Positions 36,771-45,014 are shown, numbered from the stretch's first letter. The stretch: DNA of 64,000 nucleotides from Roseimaritima ulvae (GCF_008065135.1 NZ_CP042914.1:2480001-2544000); one strand, 5' to 3'. A program made the numbers and translations. Notes: generated by a model not told the origin, from the sequence alone.

Positions 36771-36938
36771 TCAGCCGCATCGCGCTAGCGACCGGTTCCC
36801 GCGGGCATCGTCCGGCGCGGGAACCGTGGGCTAGCGCCAAACGGTTGATGGCAGATATCAGCCGCATAGCGCTAGTGACCGGTTCCCACGGGCATCGTCC
36901 AGGGCGGGAACCGTGGGCTAGCCCCCAAACGGCTGATG
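36771..36938. repeat. Two tandem family G palindromic repeats
   Basis: Copies at 36771-36850 and 36858-36938 (87-base period). Each contains TCAGCCGCAT, GCGCTAG, ACCGGTTCCC(G/A)CGGGCA, GGGAACCGTGGGCTAGC and CCAAACGG(T/C)TGATG; the ends are inverted. They fill most of the 320-base gap between the sigma gene and the HesB gene, so they could lie in the operon's promoter region. Confidence 0.75.
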
Positions 36939-36967
36939 TTTACCCCTGGTGGTGGGGGGCAACGCTA

Positions 36968-37300
36968 CTAGGCTTGGAACGAGCTGCCGCAGCCGCAAGT
37001 CTTGACGGCGTTGGGGTTTTCGAACGTAAAACCCTTCTTTTCCAGGCTGTCGTACCAATCGACGACGGTGCCATCGAGGTACAGAGCGCTCTTTTTGTCG
37101 ACGACGACGTTGACGCCGTGGCATTCGAACTTGCTGTCGACTTTTTCGTCGAAGTTTTCGTCGAAGTTCAGGGTGTAGTTGAAGCCGCTGCAACCGCCAC
37201 CGGCAACACCGATCCGCAACACCATTTCGTCACCAAAATTGTGCTCGCTGCGAAAGCGTACGACTTCTTCGGCGGCTCGTTCGGTAAGCTTGACTGCCAT
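36968..37300 (-). CDS. HesB/IscA-type iron-sulfur cluster carrier (ErpA-like)
   Basis: A 110-aa A-type carrier. The three conserved cysteines are visible: Cys in [11 protein letters not shown] and the pair in KTCGCGSSF at the C-terminus. The rest ([49 protein letters not shown]) is typical. It carries or inserts [2Fe-2S]/[4Fe-4S] clusters into target proteins. Single gene without other isc/suf genes nearby; ErpA versus IscA cannot be decided from sequence alone. Confidence 0.92.
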   Translation of the reverse strand: MAVKLTERAAEEVVRFRSEHNFGDEMVLRIGVAGGGCSGFNYTLNFDENFDEKVDSKFECHGVNVVVDKKSALYLDGTVVDWYDSLEKKGFTFENPNAVKTCGCGSSFQA

Positions 37301-37653
37301 TGTGTAAAACCTCTGTGAACTAGGTTGAGGGTGTTTTTAGGGATTTCTCAGGCCAATTGTATTCCGGAGTATCGGCAAAAGGCAACCCAAACCGTCAGGG
37401 AACCGGTTTTGCTCACGGCGTCTACACTCTGACGACACCCCCATCGGGAGGGTCGCGAGGACGAGTGGTTTCTCTGTGACTACCGTTCCGGTGCGAGAAG
37501 TAGGTATTTCCGTCTGGCTCGCAGGTGGTCGATTTGCTGGCTGCGCCAGTACGTAAGGGGCGGTCAGTGGCCTCTGTTGGTGGTTAAAGTCTTCGCCGGC
37601 GCCTGCTGAGACGACTTAACTTAGTAGCATTGCCGGGCTTTTCTTAGCCGCGT
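37301..37653. other. Non-coding stretch before MITE copy 2
   Basis: About 350 bases with no convincing frame, Shine-Dalgarno or strong hairpin seen. The first bases are the 5' region of the HesB gene on the minus strand. Confidence 0.5.
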
Positions 37654-37840
37654 GGGACGTGAAAGGTATTACTGCAGCATTGGACCTTGGGGTCGCTTGC
37701 TTCACTCTCCTTTTTAAGGAGGGTCGAGCCTTAGCGAGGGGAGGTTCTTTTGCGGCGGCGCGGTCGCCCTCTCCTCGCTGACGCTCGACTCTCCCAGAGG
37801 GAGAGTGAAGTGAATCCGGCATTAATACACTTCACGTCCC
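37654..37840 (+). mobile_element. MITE copy 2 (187 bp)
   Basis: Starts GGGACGTGAAAGGTATTA, ends TAATACACTTCACGTCCC. The two internal hairpins are CTCCTTTTTAAGGAG and CTCTCCC-AGA-GGGAGAG. Joining its flanks (and removing one T) gives AGCCGC-GTA-GCGGCGG, a hairpin with a 3-nt loop in which the element lies after GT. Confidence 0.85.
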
Positions 37841-37924
37841 TAGCGGCGGAAGCATAAAGCCTGGGGCGCGAGCCCCGGAAATTTGGCTTAGGCTCGCCCT
37901 TTCCGATTCGCGAATCAATGCCCG

Positions 37925-39247
37925 CTAGGCCGTTTGAGCTTCGGTGTCTTGCACCGCGTCGACCAACCAAGCTTCGTCTAACCGGCCTTGGGGCAGCGCC
38001 GCGCGGACTTCCGGACGCACAAATACCCGGACCCGTTTGACGTGGTTGTCAAATTGGCGTTTGGCCAACGCGTCGACCACCGGCGAGACGGCGCCCAGAG
38101 CTCGCACCTGGCCATCGCGAGCGACCACGTCCATCAGGATGTCCACCTCCAGCTTGACCGGCGGAGCGTCGATGATCACATCGCCGGAGGCCAGCGGAAT
38201 CCCGCAGTGTTTGGCCATCCGTGCGGTCAGTGCTTCGCTGCAGGCGACCAACCACTGGTAGGGCCGGCGAGCGAGTTGTTGATGCAGGGGGGCGTGTTGC
38301 AATTGATCGAATTCGGCCACCCGTTTCCACAGCAACCGCTGGGCGCCAAACAAGCCCGCGACCAGCGGTTCGGCGGGGCTGCCAGCTGCCGCTCGCGTCA
38401 ATTCGGCTTGCCAGTGGGGGTCGTCCAGCTCCACCATGGCGTTCAGGTCCAGCCTCTCGCGGAGCAGAAAAACGGCTCGTTGCAGCATCGCCGTGGCCGC
38501 CCGAACCGCATGGTGCCAGTAGACTTCGCTGAACATCACATAGCGGGCGAAGACCATCATTTCCGCTGCCGTGCGGCCTTTTTCTCCGATTGCCAATTGC
38601 GGCTTGTCGGGATGGACACACAGCGAGCTGATCAAGCGGCCGACGTCAAAATTGCGGCCGTAGGGAACCCCCGCGTGCAGGCTGTCCCGCATCAGGTAGT
38701 CCATTTTATCGATGTCGATGGGGCCGCTGAGGATCGACGCCAGCAACCGCGTGCCCTGGTTCTCGTGCGGCCCCCGCAGCAATTGGCAGATCTCGTCGAT
38801 CGACGTCCAGTCGCGTTCGATCAATTCCGCCAGTTCGGGTTGCTCCAGTGCCCGGCGAGCGAGTTCCTCGTGCCGCGGCAACCCCGGCAGCTGCATGTCT
38901 TCGATCGGGTGGCAGAACGGCCAATGCCCGATGTCGTGCACCAACGCGGCGGCCACGAACGTATCGGCCGCGCGGGCGTCGATGGAATTTTGGAAGATCG
39001 GATCGGTGGCCAGCCGCTGCAGCACTTGCAAGGCATAGCGATACACGCCCAGCGAGTGTTCGAAGCGGGAATGGACGGCGCCAGGATAAACATGTGCGAC
39101 CAACCCCAATTGGCTGACACGGGCCAGCCGTCGCAGCGGAGCGGAATCGATCAGCCGGGTGACTCGTGGCGTCAGCGGCACGTCCATTTCAGGAGCGATC
39201 CGCATCAGGTGCCGGGCCGTCGCCAGCGCGTGCAGCTCCTCGTTCAA
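37925..39247 (-). CDS. HD-domain phosphohydrolase (dGTPase/YwfO/SAMHD1-like)
   Basis: A 440-aa protein. The metal-binding HD domain is clear: HSRFEHSLGVYRYALQVL (first His), AALVHDIGHWPFCHPIE (HD pair and following His), ILSGPIDIDKMDYLMRDS (last Asp), a pattern of dNTP triphosphohydrolase-like proteins such as YwfO and SAMHD1. Its function is probably nucleotide triphosphate hydrolysis, not proven. The frame continues upstream with no ATG that fits. I propose a TTG start at 39247, because it overlaps the stop of the upstream membrane-protein gene as TTGA and has GGGAG about 7 bases before it, the same coupling geometry as other pairs here. Confidence 0.8.
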   Translation of the reverse strand: MNEELHALATARHLMRIAPEMDVPLTPRVTRLIDSAPLRRLARVSQLGLVAHVYPGAVHSRFEHSLGVYRYALQVLQRLATDPIFQNSIDARAADTFVAAALVHDIGHWPFCHPIEDMQLPGLPRHEELARRALEQPELAELIERDWTSIDEICQLLRGPHENQGTRLLASILSGPIDIDKMDYLMRDSLHAGVPYGRNFDVGRLISSLCVHPDKPQLAIGEKGRTAAEMMVFARYVMFSEVYWHHAVRAATAMLQRAVFLLRERLDLNAMVELDDPHWQAELTRAAAGSPAEPLVAGLFGAQRLLWKRVAEFDQLQHAPLHQQLARRPYQWLVACSEALTARMAKHCGIPLASGDVIIDAPPVKLEVDILMDVVARDGQVRALGAVSPVVDALAKRQFDNHVKRVRVFVRPEVRAALPQGRLDEAWLVDAVQDTEAQTA

Positions 39248-40050
39248 CGTACGCTCCCGCCGCTCAGCGGCTGGAGTTGCCTTGTTTTTTCCGCGTCGCC
39301 CGGCATGTGCATCGCGGCGGGCTGGGGATCGAGCAACAGTTCCCGTTCGGGCGATTTGCGTTTGCCGTCCATGCTGGCCAGTTGGACACCGGCGATCAGG
39401 GCCAGGATCAGGGCGGAAACGATGTACAAGCCCGAGACGACCAACCCGCCGGAAAACTCCAGTTCCAACGCATTGGTGGCCGCAAAGGCGCCGATCAACA
39501 GGATCACTACCAGCATCACGCCGGCCATGAACAGCGGCATTTCCGAGGTGGTGTTTAAATCCAGGACGTACACCGGCACAAACGCGTACAGCAACCACAG
39601 GCAAGCGAAGATCGGTGTCAGGATCAGCAACCGATTCCTCAGCTCGGCGCCGACCAAGGGAGCCAGTTCGGAATCTCGGGAAAACGCGTAGGCCGCCCAG
39701 ATGGCTGGCGGAGCAACCACCAGGGCTCCAACCACCACGGCCCACCAGGGCACCGGACCGAGCGACCGCAACACCACCGCGGCCACCAACATGGCCAGGA
39801 TCGTGACCGTGGTGACGATCACACCGCGACGGGTGACCCGCGTTTCGGTACGCTTAATCGGTTTCAATACCGACTGTCCCTTGCTATCCTTCGGAGCGTC
39901 ATCGCGGGGAGCGTGGATGACGATTTCGTCGGTTTTCAGCGGGACCGAAATCTGCTTTTTGCATTTGGGGCAGGGCCCCTTTTTACCAGCAAATTTATCG
40001 CTTACCGAAAATCGGCTTAAGCAACTCGGACACGTAACTTGGATCGGCAT
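39244..40050 (-). CDS. Zinc-ribbon membrane protein of unknown function
   Basis: A 268-aa protein. The N-terminus has the MJ0042-type zinc ribbon: CPSCLSRFSV, then GPCPKCKKQISVP. This is common in planctomycete proteins. A charged linker (PRDDAPKDSKGQ) is followed by about six transmembrane helices between residues 75 and 235 (for example VIVTTVTILAMLVAAVVL, WWAVVVGALVVAPPAIWAAY, LFMAGVMLVVILLIGAFAA). No enzymatic motif is seen. It is the first gene of a two-gene unit with the HD phosphohydrolase (4-base overlap). Its start codon overlaps that of trmL in a shared CATG. Confidence 0.75.
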   Translation of the reverse strand: MPIQVTCPSCLSRFSVSDKFAGKKGPCPKCKKQISVPLKTDEIVIHAPRDDAPKDSKGQSVLKPIKRTETRVTRRGVIVTTVTILAMLVAAVVLRSLGPVPWWAVVVGALVVAPPAIWAAYAFSRDSELAPLVGAELRNRLLILTPIFACLWLLYAFVPVYVLDLNTTSEMPLFMAGVMLVVILLIGAFAATNALELEFSGGLVVSGLYIVSALILALIAGVQLASMDGKRKSPERELLLDPQPAAMHMPGDAEKTRQLQPLSGGSVR

Positions 40051-40642
40051 GGGAAATCAGAACAACGGAACCGAGAAGCAAGAAGGACCAGATGAGTTGC
40101 ATAGTTTCCCAGACGACCACCCCTCGTTGCAAGCCGATGACCGCCGACCGCCCTCGGCGACGGCCCACATCGTGTTGTACCAACCGGAAATCCCGCAAAA
40201 TACGGGCAACATCGGCCGCAGCTGTGTGGCCACGGGCGCCAAACTGTGGCTGGTCGGCCAGAAGGGATTCGAAATTACCAATACCCGCCTCAAACGCGCC
40301 GGCATGGACTACTGGCAACATCTGCAGTGTGAAGAAGTCGAATCCTGGCAGCGACTGCAGCAACAATTGCCCACCCGGCGGCAGTGGGTGTTCAGCCGGT
40401 TCGCCCGCCGCGCCATCTGGGACGCTCCGCTGCAAACAGGCGATGCATTTATATTCGGCTGCGAATCCGCGGGCCTGCCCGGCGACATTCTGGATCTGGA
40501 CAGTCCCTACACATTGAATCTGCCCACGCTGCCCGAGGTTCGCAGCCTGAACCTGGCCACCACCGTGGGCATTGTGCTGTATCAGTTGTTGGCCCGCTGT
40601 CCCGATGCGCGTCCGCGAACGGCGAAGGACTCGCCGCAGTGA
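40049..40642 (+). CDS. trmL: tRNA (cytidine/uridine-34-2'-O)-methyltransferase, SPOUT family
   Basis: The core is a typical ~155-residue TrmL: HIVLYQPEIPQNTGNIGRSC at the start of the SPOUT knot, FIFGCESAGLPGDIL and LNLPTLPEVRSLNLATTVGIVLYQLL at the deep-knot SAM site. TrmL methylates the wobble ribose of tRNA-Leu isoacceptors. The N-terminus is ~40 residues longer than usual if the ATG at 40049 is used; a TTG at 40097 with GAAGGA upstream is an alternative, and the core begins at about 40166. The downstream agmatine deiminase starts inside the stop (GTGA overlap), so the two are coupled. Confidence 0.85.
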   Translation: MGNQNNGTEKQEGPDELHSFPDDHPSLQADDRRPPSATAHIVLYQPEIPQNTGNIGRSCVATGAKLWLVGQKGFEITNTRLKRAGMDYWQHLQCEEVESWQRLQQQLPTRRQWVFSRFARRAIWDAPLQTGDAFIFGCESAGLPGDILDLDSPYTLNLPTLPEVRSLNLATTVGIVLYQLLARCPDARPRTAKDSPQ

Positions 40643-41721
40643 ACGACCTGGAAGCACAAGCCTCCCCGTACCGTTGGCCGGCCGAATGGGAACCGCAAGA
40701 GTGCATCTGGCTGGCTTGGCCGCACAACCCCGACACCTGGCCGGGACGCGTGCAGTTTATGCCGCTGTCTTTCGTACGCTTCATCCGCTGCGTGACCGAA
40801 ATCCTGCCCGTGCGGTTGCTCGTTCCGCCTTCGCTGCGTGACCAAGCCGCACAGTGGTTGACCAATGTGCCCGGCGTCGAGTTTGTACCGTATGGGACCA
40901 ACGACTGCTGGATTCGCGACTACGGCCCGACCTTCGTGCGGCGAACCGACGACGACTCGTTGGTGGGCATCGATTGGCGGTACAACGCCTGGGGCGGTAA
41001 ATACCCGCCCTGGGACAGCGACGCCGCCGCCGCGGAAACCATCTGCACCCTGGCCGACGTACCACGCATTGAAAGTCCTCTGACGCTCGAAGGCGGCGCA
41101 TTGGAAACCGACGGCGGCGGGCGGCTGCTGACGACGACCTCCTGTCTGGTGACCGAAACTCGCAACCCCGGGTGGACTAAAAACGCGATCGCCCGCGAGC
41201 TGCATCGCTGCTTGGGGATCACCGAGATCCTGTGGCTCGACGATGGCGGTTTGGAAGGGGACGACACCGACGGCCATATCGACCAAGTCGCTCGCTTTGT
41301 CGACCGCAACAACGTGGTCGTGGCCGTCAGTTCCACCGCGGCCGATCCCAGCGCCGCATCACTGGAAGACAACTATCGCCAACTGCGGATCTGGTCGCAG
41401 CAGACCGAACCGGCAGTCCACGTACACCGCTTGCCAATTCCCCCGCCGCGTTTGATCGACGGTCAGCGGGTGCCGGAAAGCTACTGCAATTTCTTGCGAC
41501 TCGGCCCCCAGCGGATCCTGGTGCCCCAGTTCCGCAACCCGGCCAGCGATCGCGTGGCGCTGGCGATCCTGCGTAACCTATTGCCCAGTACCGAAGTCGT
41601 CGGCGTCGATGCCGCAGACTTGGTCTGGGGACTAGGAGCCATGCACTGCGCCAGCCAACAGCAACCAAGCAAAGCCGTCGTAGCCGAAGTCGCCAGACTT
41701 TGGACGGGCGGCGAGTCTTGA
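40639..41721 (+). CDS. aguA: Agmatine deiminase (peptidyl-arginine-deiminase family)
   Basis: A 360-aa guanidino-group hydrolase that converts agmatine to N-carbamoylputrescine in polyamine synthesis. The PAD-family core is clear: RWPAEWEPQECIWLAWPHNP, TNDCWIRDYGPTFV, EGGALETDGGGRLLTT, DGHIDQVARFV, and the catalytic Cys in WGLGAMHCASQQQP (GGGNxHCxTQQ type). Start is GTG, overlapping the trmL stop. The C-terminal residues AVVAEVARLWTGGES are encoded by a family B REP unit (41679-41704), so the reading frame runs into the repeat before stopping. The usual family ends soon after the QQP motif. Confidence 0.92.
   Translation: MNDLEAQASPYRWPAEWEPQECIWLAWPHNPDTWPGRVQFMPLSFVRFIRCVTEILPVRLLVPPSLRDQAAQWLTNVPGVEFVPYGTNDCWIRDYGPTFVRRTDDDSLVGIDWRYNAWGGKYPPWDSDAAAAETICTLADVPRIESPLTLEGGALETDGGGRLLTTTSCLVTETRNPGWTKNAIARELHRCLGITEILWLDDGGLEGDDTDGHIDQVARFVDRNNVVVAVSSTAADPSAASLEDNYRQLRIWSQQTEPAVHVHRLPIPPPRLIDGQRVPESYCNFLRLGPQRILVPQFRNPASDRVALAILRNLLPSTEVVGVDAADLVWGLGAMHCASQQQPSKAVVAEVARLWTGGES
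41679..41704 (+). repeat. Family B REP unit that forms the end of the agmatine deiminase gene
   Basis: CGTAGCCGAAGTCGCCAGAC followed by TTTGG, identical in core to the non-coding copies at 4967, 44710 and 58696. In this frame it encodes VAEVARLW. Confidence 0.8.
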
Positions 41722-41724
41722 GTC

Positions 41725-41975
41725 TTGCTGACTCTACCGGAATCTATGTATGGGCCGTACAAAGGCGAGCAAGCGTTTAACCCGTAGCCGCAGGCGTCAG
41801 CGCGCCCAAGCATAGAAGTCAACGCGATTCGTTCGATACCACCGACAAACTCGCCAACATTTTCGCTTGCCCTCGCCGACGCCTGCGGCTAGGGGTTAAA
41901 CGATTGCTCGGTTGTGCGAAGCCTGACCAATCGTTACCGGACGCGTACATAGATTCCGGTTGAGTCAGCAGATTT
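41725..41975. repeat. Long imperfect inverted repeat in the gap after agmatine deiminase
   Basis: Left arm (41725-41808) has GACTCTACCGGAATCTATGT, GCAAGCGTTTAACCCGTAGC and CGCAGGCGTCAG. The right arm (about 41870-41975) is its reverse complement with short indels (GCCTGCGGCTAGGGGTTAAA; ACATAGATTCCGGTTGAGTC). The arms enclose ~60 bases. It may be another REPIN or a short palindromic element. No gene in this 260-base gap. Confidence 0.65.
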
Positions 41976-41981
41976 CAAATT

Positions 41982-43010
41982 TCAGATTTCAGATTTACCC
42001 CCACTCTCCCACTCTCCCACTCTCCCACTCCTCACTCCCCACTCCCCACTCCCCACTCCCCACTCTCCCACTCTCCCACTCTCCCACTCTCCCACTCTCC
42101 CACTCCTCACCCCCGTCCAAACCACTACGGCGAAGACCGCCAAAATCAGCTCGGTGCGATCGATGTATTGCACGCTTGAGGCTTGGCTTCGAAGCTGATC
42201 GTTGATCGCGGCCAGGGCTGCCAGGGCATAGGCGCCGCCGACGACCGTGCCCACCAAGCCGGCGCCCCACCACCAATTCATGTTAGCGCCGCGGGCCAAT
42301 CGCTGGGCAAACAGCGTGATCGTGACCAGCGTGCCGACGGCCAAGGCGATGCCGGGATAGAACAGTTGGTCATCGGATTCAAAGTGTCGCACGGCGGCAA
42401 AACCGGCCGCACACACCAGGGTCAGCACCAGCAGGCTGGCGATGTTGAACTGCACGGGCCGCGGTGCCGTCCGGGCAGGTTTGTCGAACCCGGGCCAATG
42501 CCACGAGCTGCTGCCGGTCAGCAGCATGCTGAGTGCCTGCACGATTACCAAACCGCCCATCGACAGCACATATCTTGACAGCGGCCGTAAGCTCACATGG
42601 TGCATCCAGCTGATGTGCCAGGCGGCGACGGCCAGCAGCAGCCCCAACGCCCACAGCGATTGGCGTCCACCGGCCAGCAGCCAGGTCGCCACCGACAGGC
42701 CACCCCACATGCAGCCCAGCCACACGGCGTGGCGAACGTCCCCCAAACCTCGCAGTTGCGGCAAGCCGACCTGCAACATCAGTACGACCAGCAATACCAG
42801 CAACGTCCTGGTACCCACGGCGGGCGACGGCGAGACGTTCCGAGCCCGCACGAGGGACTCGGGCGGCGGCGGTGGCGAGGCGTGGGGCAACAACAAACTC
42901 GACGCGGCAAGGAAAGGATCATTGGGCGGACGCGAAAACTCTAAACCATACGTCAAACGGTAACACTCGGCCCGTTTCGCCGCTTCACAGGCGGGGGCTT
43001 TATGATTCAC
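41982..43010 (-). CDS. Polytopic membrane protein of unknown function
   Basis: A 342-aa protein with about eight to nine transmembrane helices from residue ~68 to 300 (TLLVLLVVLMLQVGLP, LSRYVLSMGGLVIVQALSML, FNIASLLVLTLVCAAGFAA, LILAVFAVVVWTGV). The first ~65 residues are hydrophilic with a Pro stretch (HASPPPPPES), and the GTG start is uncertain. The last ~35 residues (GRVGEWESGRVGEWG repeats) are encoded by a short tandem repeat, so the true C-terminus may have been rewritten by repeat expansion. No recognised family. Confidence 0.65.
   Translation of the reverse strand: MNHKAPACEAAKRAECYRLTYGLEFSRPPNDPFLAASSLLLPHASPPPPPESLVRARNVSPSPAVGTRTLLVLLVVLMLQVGLPQLRGLGDVRHAVWLGCMWGGLSVATWLLAGGRQSLWALGLLLAVAAWHISWMHHVSLRPLSRYVLSMGGLVIVQALSMLLTGSSSWHWPGFDKPARTAPRPVQFNIASLLVLTLVCAAGFAAVRHFESDDQLFYPGIALAVGTLVTITLFAQRLARGANMNWWWGAGLVGTVVGGAYALAALAAINDQLRSQASSVQYIDRTELILAVFAVVVWTGVRSGRVGEWESGRVGEWGVGSGEWGVRSGRVGEWESGGKSEI
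42000..42108. repeat. Tandem CTCCCACTC microsatellite
   Basis: About ten copies of a CCCACTCT/CCCACTCC unit of 7-10 bases, interrupted by minor variants. It lies inside the 3' end of the minus-strand membrane-protein gene and encodes GEWESGRVGEWG-like residues. Confidence 0.85.
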
Positions 43011-43033
43011 CCGCTGGATTTGTGGAGTTTTTC

Positions 43034-43951
43034 ATGTTCTTGACGGCGTTCACCCGATTGCAGCCAACCGATTGGCTATCCATAACTACACCTGACACGC
43101 TCCCCCACAACCGACTTCAAACTGTGTTTGACTCCCCTATCCAACCGATTGCCTGCGTGATGGGCCACCCGATTGCTGGGAACCCCACGCAGTTTGCCGT
43201 GGAACGGGCGTTGGCAGCCGCCGACATCGACCTGCGTTTCCTGTCGCTCGACGTGCCCCCGGAACAGTTGCCCGATGCCATTGGCGGCGTCCGGGCGATG
43301 GGATTTTGGGGCGTGATTCTGGCTGAACCGCATCGCCAAGCGGCCGCCGCGCTGTGTGACCAGTTGAGCGACGAAGCGCAGGCCGCCGAACGTGTGGACG
43401 TAATTGAACGCACCGACGAGGGACAGCTGTGGGGCCATTACTTTGGCAGCCTGTCGATTGCGACGGCCATCGAACGGGCGATTCGCGAACCCGACGCCCG
43501 CGGAAAAATCACCATCTCCGTGCTCGGCAATTGCCCCGCTATGTTGGCTGCCGTGCGGCCGCTGATGGCCCGCGGACACTACCGTTGGCGGGTCAGTGAG
43601 TTCCAGCCCTACATGTCCGAATTGAGCCAGGAACTGCACGAAGTCGATTCGGTGGATCAGGCCATCGACGAAACCACGGCCGTGGTGATCCGCGGCACGG
43701 TGGACGACGAACCCTGTGAGGTTCCCGAAACGTTGCTGGATCGCTTGAGCGACCCCGCATTGGTCATCGATCTAGCCGAGATGACCAGCACCTCACCGCT
43801 GGCACGCTACGCAGCCCAACGCGGCCTGCAGTCGATGACACGCCTAGACCTGCTGGTCGAACTAACCGTCCGCGCGCTGGGCTGCTGGACCGAGCAAACC
43901 CCTGAAGAAGCCATCATCCGAGAGGCGTATGAAGAGTATCTGGAGATCTAA
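43034..43951 (+). CDS. Degenerate shikimate-dehydrogenase-like protein
   Basis: A 305-aa protein with the fold of AroE but changed active site. IACVMGHPIAGNPTQFAVER corresponds to the AroE shikimate-binding IGNPIxHSxSP segment, but the two Ser are gone. GFWGVILAEPHRQAAA corresponds to GxNVTxPxK, with catalytic Lys replaced by Arg. ISVLGNCPAMLAAV replaces the GAGGAA nucleotide loop. It is therefore probably not a shikimate dehydrogenase; it may bind a related ligand or act as a regulator. I chose the ATG at 43034, preceded by GGAG 7 bases upstream, over the long upstream frame. The next gene overlaps by 23 bases. Confidence 0.75.
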   Translation: MFLTAFTRLQPTDWLSITTPDTLPHNRLQTVFDSPIQPIACVMGHPIAGNPTQFAVERALAAADIDLRFLSLDVPPEQLPDAIGGVRAMGFWGVILAEPHRQAAAALCDQLSDEAQAAERVDVIERTDEGQLWGHYFGSLSIATAIERAIREPDARGKITISVLGNCPAMLAAVRPLMARGHYRWRVSEFQPYMSELSQELHEVDSVDQAIDETTAVVIRGTVDDEPCEVPETLLDRLSDPALVIDLAEMTSTSPLARYAAQRGLQSMTRLDLLVELTVRALGCWTEQTPEEAIIREAYEEYLEI

Positions 43952-44693
43952 AGCTCGCTCCGAATCGTCTTCACCGGCGACCCAAGCGATGATTCTGCGA
44001 GATGAGGAAATCATCGCCACGGTCGCGCGGCTACAACGCCGAATCGGAGAACGCTTCCCCGATGCCGGCTTGTTTCATCTGTGCGGCACCCTGCTGGAAC
44101 TCGCCCGCCGCGCCAGTGAGCGATCGCAGTGGATCAATCGCCCCATCTGGCTGCTGCGGATTTCCGGCTACGCGTTGGGGGTGGCGTTGAGTGCTTTGCT
44201 GCTGGGAATCGTGTTCTATTTCGGCCAAAGTTTTCATCTCAAAGACGAAGACCTGCAGGCCAGCAATTTCCTCTCGATGATCGAAGCGGCCAGCAACGAA
44301 GCCGTCTTATTGGGGGCCGGCACGTTCTTTTTGTTCAGCCTGGAAACCCGCATCAAACGTCGACGCGCTCTGGCGGCGATTCATGAACTGCGCTCGATCG
44401 CGCACATCATCGACATGCATCAGCTGACCAAAGATCCCGAGCGGACGCAAAAGCAGTGGCAGAGTACCGCGACATCGCCAGCGATCCAACTGACTCCGCT
44501 GCTCCTAAACCGCTATCTCGACTACTGCAGCGAAATGCTGTCGCTGACCGGCAAAATCGCCGCGTTGTACGTGCAGCAATTCGACGACTCGGTGTCCCTG
44601 GCGGCGGTCAGCGAAATCGAACAACTGACGACCGGACTGAACGGCAAGATCTGGCAAAAGATCATGATCCTCGACGTCGGCCGCGACAGTTAG
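43929..44693 (+). CDS. Two-helix membrane protein of unknown function
   Basis: A 254-aa protein. Helix 1 at ~residues 76-98 (ISGYALGVALSALLLGIVFYF) and helix 2 at ~120-140 (EAVLLGAGTFFLFSLETRI) are joined by an acidic loop. Flanking cytoplasmic segments are helical (IIATVARLQRRIGERF; RRRALAAIHELRSIAHIID). No family recognised. Either the ATG at 43929, inside the AroE-like gene with GAGAGG just upstream, or the ATG at 43989 could be used. The close link implies cotranscription with the AroE-like gene. Confidence 0.7.
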   Translation: MKSIWRSKARSESSSPATQAMILRDEEIIATVARLQRRIGERFPDAGLFHLCGTLLELARRASERSQWINRPIWLLRISGYALGVALSALLLGIVFYFGQSFHLKDEDLQASNFLSMIEAASNEAVLLGAGTFFLFSLETRIKRRRALAAIHELRSIAHIIDMHQLTKDPERTQKQWQSTATSPAIQLTPLLLNRYLDYCSEMLSLTGKIAALYVQQFDDSVSLAAVSEIEQLTTGLNGKIWQKIMILDVGRDS

Positions 44694-44709
44694 CAAACCT
44701 CCGCCGCCC

Positions 44710-44800
44710 CGTAGCCGAAGTCGCCAGACTTTGGACCGTGCCACCGTAGCCGAAGTCACCAGACTTTGGACCGCCGTTGCCCACCCCATCCAAACTCTGG
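44710..44800. repeat. Family B REP units, left side of a MITE-split REPIN
   Basis: Two direct units (GTAGCCGAAGTCGCCAGACT and GTAGCCGAAGTCACCAGACT, each followed by TTGGACCG) then CATCCAAACTCTGG, the start of the inverted partner. The partner continues at 44995 as GCGAGTTCGGCTACGG after the inserted MITE. Confidence 0.8.
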
Positions 44801-44994
44801 GGGACGTGAAAGGTATTACTGCAGCATTGGACCTTGGGGCCGCTTGCTTCACCCTCCTTTTTAAGGAGGGTCGAGCCTTAGCGAGGGGAGGTTTTTCTGG
44901 AGTTTGCAGCGGCGCGGTCGCCCTCTCCTCGCTGACGCTCGACTCTCCCAGAGGGAGAGTGAAGTGAATCCGTCAATAATACCTTTCACGTCCC
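44801..44994 (+). mobile_element. MITE copy 3 (194 bp, best-preserved termini)
   Basis: Starts GGGACGTGAAAGGTATTA and ends TAATACCTTTCACGTCCC. The 18-bp terminal inverted repeats are a perfect match, 20 of 21 when extended. Internal hairpins: CCTCCTTTTTAAGGAGG and CTCTCCC-AGA-GGGAGAG. It divides the family B sequence AACTC-TGGC-GAGTT after TGG, in the hairpin loop, with a 1-nt (G) duplication. There is no coding capacity, so it must be mobilised in trans. Confidence 0.88.
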
Positions 44995-45014
44995 GCGAGT
45001 TCGGCTACGGCCAT

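Noticed and set aside
37988-39691. 567-codon plus-strand frame
   Set aside because: Antisense to the HD phosphohydrolase and membrane protein; Gln/Arg/His-rich shadow without domains.
42000-42110. Possible CRISPR array
   Set aside because: The units are 7-10 bases with no spacers: a microsatellite.
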